A stretch of 15,504 bases of DNA from Actinomycetota bacterium. GTDB taxonomy: Bacteria; Actinomycetota; Actinomycetes; Nanopelagicales; Nanopelagicaceae. Every line of letters begins with the position of its first letter. Position 1 is the stretch's first letter. Below the pieces are notes generated by a model. It saw only the letters and a program-made list of their open reading frames with translations, was not told the DNA's origin and searched no databases. The stretch is taken from assembly GCA_029978425.1 (NCBI GenBank), contig JAPOJL010000010.1, forward strand, positions 1-15,504. The letters are read 5' to 3'. Shown piece by piece: positions 12,911-15,504 of this stretch. The position numbers were made by a program, and so were the translations under genes.

Positions 12911-14337
12911 TGGCGCTGTGGGGTGGTCGGTTCTCATCTCAGCCTGAAGAGGCGATGTTTGCACTCTCACGAAGCGTTCATTTCGATTGGCGTTTAGCTC
13001 CATATGATCTTCGAAGCTCACTCGCACATGTAGCCATCCTTCAAGAGAAGAAAATTATCGATTCTGATACTGGTAAGAAATTAGAAGGGGCGCTGCGCCA
13101 ACTTCAGAAGGAAGTTGCAGCGGGAACATTTACAGCAATCGATTCAGATGAAGATGTTCACTCGGCTCTGGAAAGAGGTTTAAAGGAGAAGCTTGGAGAT
13201 GTAGGTGGCGCTATCCGCGCAGGACGATCGAGAAATGACCAAGTAGCTACCGATTTCCGTCTTTATCTCATTGATCACATGATTGAGATAGCTTCTCAAC
13301 TGCTGGTTGTACAAAAATCCATTGCTGAACTTGCTGAACAGTATGTCGATGCAGTCGCTCCAGGATTTACTCACCTGCAACATGCACAGCCTGTCTCGTT
13401 TGGACATGAACTTGCCAAACATGCTCACGCATTTACTCGCGATATTTCGCGAATTCACGATTGGTTGGCACGAAGTAATTTCTCGCCTTTAGGAGCGGGA
13501 GCTTTATCTGGCTCTTCGTTGCCACTTGATCCCGAAAAATCGGCCGCAAGCCTTGGATTTAGCGGTGTCATAGAGAACAGCATTGACGCAGTCATGGATC
13601 GAGATTTTGCGGCCGAAGCGCTCTTTATCATCGCTCTGGCTGGAGTTCATATCTCTCGTATTGGCGAAGAGTGGACGCTCTGGAGTAGCACTGAGTTTGG
13701 CTGGGCGAAACTTGATGATGCGTATTCCACTGGATCATCGATCATGCCCCAGAAAAAGAACCCTGATGCAGCTGAACTAGCGCGCGGAAAGTCGGGACGT
13801 TTCATCGGTAATCTCACTGGTCTGTTGACAGTCATGAAAGGTTTAGCTTTCGCCTACAACCGCGATCTCCAAGAAGATAAAGAATCGGTCTTTGATTCTG
13901 TTGAGAATTTGCTGCTATTACTTCCTGCAGTATCAGGAATGATCGCAACCACAACCTTCGATAAATCGAAGATGAAGGCTGCAGCTCCACTTGGTTTCTC
14001 TCTTGCAACCGAGATTGCTGATTTCTTGGTGAAGCAATCGGTGCCATTCTCTGTAGCCCATGAAGCAGCCGGGGCATGTGTAAAGTTATGTGAAAGCAAA
14101 GATATCGAGTTACATCAACTATCTGATGAAGAGTTTTTGTCGATTCATCCCAAGTTAACAGCCGATGTTCGCGCGCTACTAAATGTTGATGGCGCAATTG
14201 CTGCTCGAACTAGCCCCAACGGAACAGCCCCATCGAGTGTGAGAAAGCAACTTGACACTCTTAATCAGACTATTGCAGCGGAATCGGCATGGGTTGCCAG
14301 CGAGCGGAGACGCTTTTCAGGCATGATGGACCAATGA
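12910..14337 (+). CDS. argH: argininosuccinate lyase
   Basis: 475-residue homotetrameric enzyme of the fumarase/aspartase superfamily that splits argininosuccinate into arginine and fumarate, the last step of the pathway. Start ATG 12910 gives MALWGGRFSSQPEEAM, the family-typical N-terminus; TTG 12907 would add one residue. Motifs: SDEDVHSALERGL, AGRSRNDQVATDFRLYL, FTHLQHAQPVSFGHEL with the catalytic His, and the signature GSSIMPQKKNPDAAEL (275-290) whose loop Ser is the likely catalytic base. Full length. Start overlaps the argR stop by one base; stop overlaps the tyrS ATG by four. The preceding enzyme, ArgG, and ArgF must be encoded elsewhere if the pathway is complete. Confidence 0.97.
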   Translation: MALWGGRFSSQPEEAMFALSRSVHFDWRLAPYDLRSSLAHVAILQEKKIIDSDTGKKLEGALRQLQKEVAAGTFTAIDSDEDVHSALERGLKEKLGDVGGAIRAGRSRNDQVATDFRLYLIDHMIEIASQLLVVQKSIAELAEQYVDAVAPGFTHLQHAQPVSFGHELAKHAHAFTRDISRIHDWLARSNFSPLGAGALSGSSLPLDPEKSAASLGFSGVIENSIDAVMDRDFAAEALFIIALAGVHISRIGEEWTLWSSTEFGWAKLDDAYSTGSSIMPQKKNPDAAELARGKSGRFIGNLTGLLTVMKGLAFAYNRDLQEDKESVFDSVENLLLLLPAVSGMIATTTFDKSKMKAAAPLGFSLATEIADFLVKQSVPFSVAHEAAGACVKLCESKDIELHQLSDEEFLSIHPKLTADVRALLNVDGAIAARTSPNGTAPSSVRKQLDTLNQTIAAESAWVASERRRFSGMMDQ

Positions 14338-15504
14338 CCAGCGCTCTCTTAGATGATCTGCAATGGCGCCAATCCATCGCGCAAACCACTGATCGTGGCG
14401 AGCTAGCCGAGTTCCTTGATAGCGGATCTCGTTCGCTCTATTTAGGTTTTGATCCGACGGCGCCTAGTCTTCACATCGGCAATCTGGTTGCTTTAACAGT
14501 CCTACGGAGATTCCAGTTAGCAGGCCATCAGCCAATTGCCCTGGTTGGGGGAGCCACTGGGTTAGTGGGCGATCCCAGTGGAAGGAACTCAGAACGCAGC
14601 CTCAATGACGTTGCCGTCGTTGAAGAGTGGGTTGGAAAAATACGTAAGCAGCTTGAAGGGTTTCTAGATTTCAGCGGCAAAAACCCAGCGATTATGGCTA
14701 ATAATCTGGATTGGACTAAGCCCGTATCTGCGATTGAATTCTTACGCGATATTGGAAAGCACTTTAGCGTTAATCAGATGCTCAATAAAGATGCAGTGTC
14801 TGCCCGTCTCGAGAAAGATGGAATTTCCTACACGGAATTTTCATATCAAGTCCTCCAAGCGTTTGACTTCCTCGAATTAAGCCGACGTAACAACTGTTTG
14901 CTACAAATCGGCGGAAGCGATCAATGGGGAAATATTGTGGCGTGCGTTGATTTAATTCGTCGCGTAGAGAGTAAATCAGCACATGCTCTGACTATCCCGC
15001 TCCTTGCTAAAGCTGATGGCACAAAGTTTGGAAAAACTGCGGGCGGCTCTATCTGGCTCGATTCAACGATGACGACTCCATACGCTTTCTTCCAATTTTT
15101 CCTCAACTCTGATGATCGTGATGTTGAACAATTACTCCGTACATTCTCATTTAAATCACATGACGAATTAGATGCTCTCTTCGAATCGCTGAAAACAAAT
15201 CCCGGAGCGCGTGAAGCGCATCGCGCTCTTGCTCGTGAAGTGACATCGTTGATTCACGGCGAATCTACGACAGTTAAAGTGGAGAATGCAGCCAAGGCGC
15301 TCTTCGGTCAGGCTGAGATCCGCGAACTTGATGTTGAAACTCTGGAGTCAGCGCTCTCTGAGCTACCGCGAACCACAATTAGGAAGGGCGAACCAATCCC
15401 AACTTGGGTTGATCTGATTGCAGCTTCCGGTGTTGTCGATTCTAAATCGGCTGCGCGGCGCGTTGTTAAGGAAGGCGGGGCATATCTCAATAACGAGAAA
15501 ATTT
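14334..15504 (+). CDS. tyrS: tyrosine--tRNA ligase (3' end outside window)
   Basis: First 390 residues of class I tyrosyl-tRNA synthetase; the frame stays open to the window end, so about 30-35 residues of the usual 420-425 are missing. It charges tRNA-Tyr in the cytoplasm. The N-terminal Rossmann catalytic domain has LYLGFDPTAPSLHIGN with the HIGH-type motif HIGN (47-50), GGATGLVGDPSGR, the tyrosine-binding YQVLQAFDF and QIGGSDQWGN, and the KMSKS-type loop KFGKT (231-235), as in the short bacterial TyrS type. A C-terminal S4-like RNA-binding domain begins near 345 (PTWVDLIAASGVV, AARRVVKEGGAYLN). The ATG overlaps the argH stop by four bases, so translation is coupled to the arginine operon. 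No independent promoter was recognised in the argH end. Confidence 0.96.
   Translation, partial: MTSALLDDLQWRQSIAQTTDRGELAEFLDSGSRSLYLGFDPTAPSLHIGNLVALTVLRRFQLAGHQPIALVGGATGLVGDPSGRNSERSLNDVAVVEEWVGKIRKQLEGFLDFSGKNPAIMANNLDWTKPVSAIEFLRDIGKHFSVNQMLNKDAVSARLEKDGISYTEFSYQVLQAFDFLELSRRNNCLLQIGGSDQWGNIVACVDLIRRVESKSAHALTIPLLAKADGTKFGKTAGGSIWLDSTMTTPYAFFQFFLNSDDRDVEQLLRTFSFKSHDELDALFESLKTNPGAREAHRALAREVTSLIHGESTTVKVENAAKALFGQAEIRELDVETLESALSELPRTTIRKGEPIPTWVDLIAASGVVDSKSAARRVVKEGGAYLNNEKI

Noticed and set aside
14252..14280. Possible internal tyrS promoter with a perfect TTGACA in the argH end
   Set aside because: No TANNNT hexamer stands 16-18 bases downstream; the nearest TATTGC is only 13 bases away and does not fit the pattern.
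1..15504. Defence system, prophage, insertion sequence, CRISPR array or other foreign island
   Set aside because: Every long frame belongs to a recognised housekeeping or biosynthetic family, gene order is conserved for the phylum, and no inverted-repeat ends, transposase motifs or spaced repeats were seen.

Overview
The window is ordinary, densely packed chromosome from a member of the Actinomycetota. The evidence is the DUF3099/SURF1 pair, an actinobacterial-type ABC exporter half, and the order infC-rpmI-rplT-SpoU methyltransferase-pheS-pheT followed by an arg cluster and tyrS. The base composition looks moderate (near 45-50% G+C by eye), low for the phylum. Spacers are very short and many genes overlap by 1-19 bases. 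A streamlined freshwater lineage such as the acI/Nanopelagicales group fits best, but this is inferred from composition and gene order, not from a search. There are no mobile elements, CRISPR arrays, tRNA or rRNA genes, and no gene-free stretch over 300 bases. The longest untranslated interval is the infC leader with its upstream region, 2411-2636.

Layout. (1) 1-1367, plus strand: the 3' part of an ABC exporter gene that starts before the window. (2) 2410-1349, minus strand: DUF3099 membrane protein then SURF1; SURF1 ends tail-to-tail inside the ABC gene end. (3) 2459-4660, plus strand: the translation operon infC-rpmI-rplT and an rRNA-methyltransferase-like gene. A structured leader precedes infC, which most likely starts at a non-standard ATC codon. 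(4) 4684-8189: pheS-pheT, translationally coupled, with a probable leaderless GTG start for pheS. (5) 8191-15504: the arginine operon argC-argJ-argB-argD-argR-argH running directly into tyrS, which is cut by the window end. Every junction in this operon overlaps.

How it works together. ArgJ, ArgB, ArgC and ArgD form the acetyl cycle from glutamate to ornithine. ArgH makes the last step to arginine, and ArgR is encoded inside the operon it should control. A tandem, helically phased pair of ARG boxes lies between pheT and argC and overlaps the predicted -35 element. argF and argG are not in this cluster. The acetylglutamate kinase is the short form that lacks the N-terminal helix linked to arginine feedback, so control may rest mainly on ArgR.

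The strongest items for a second look are: the infC leader with five complementary TTGGTC/GACCAA-type segments that allow mutually exclusive hairpins; the ATC start of infC; a repeated promoter-to-start geometry (TANNNT, 6-7 bases, start codon) at several genes without a Shine-Dalgarno, implying leaderless mRNAs; and tyrS coupled to an ArgR-controlled operon. I did not find a clearly new multi-gene system.
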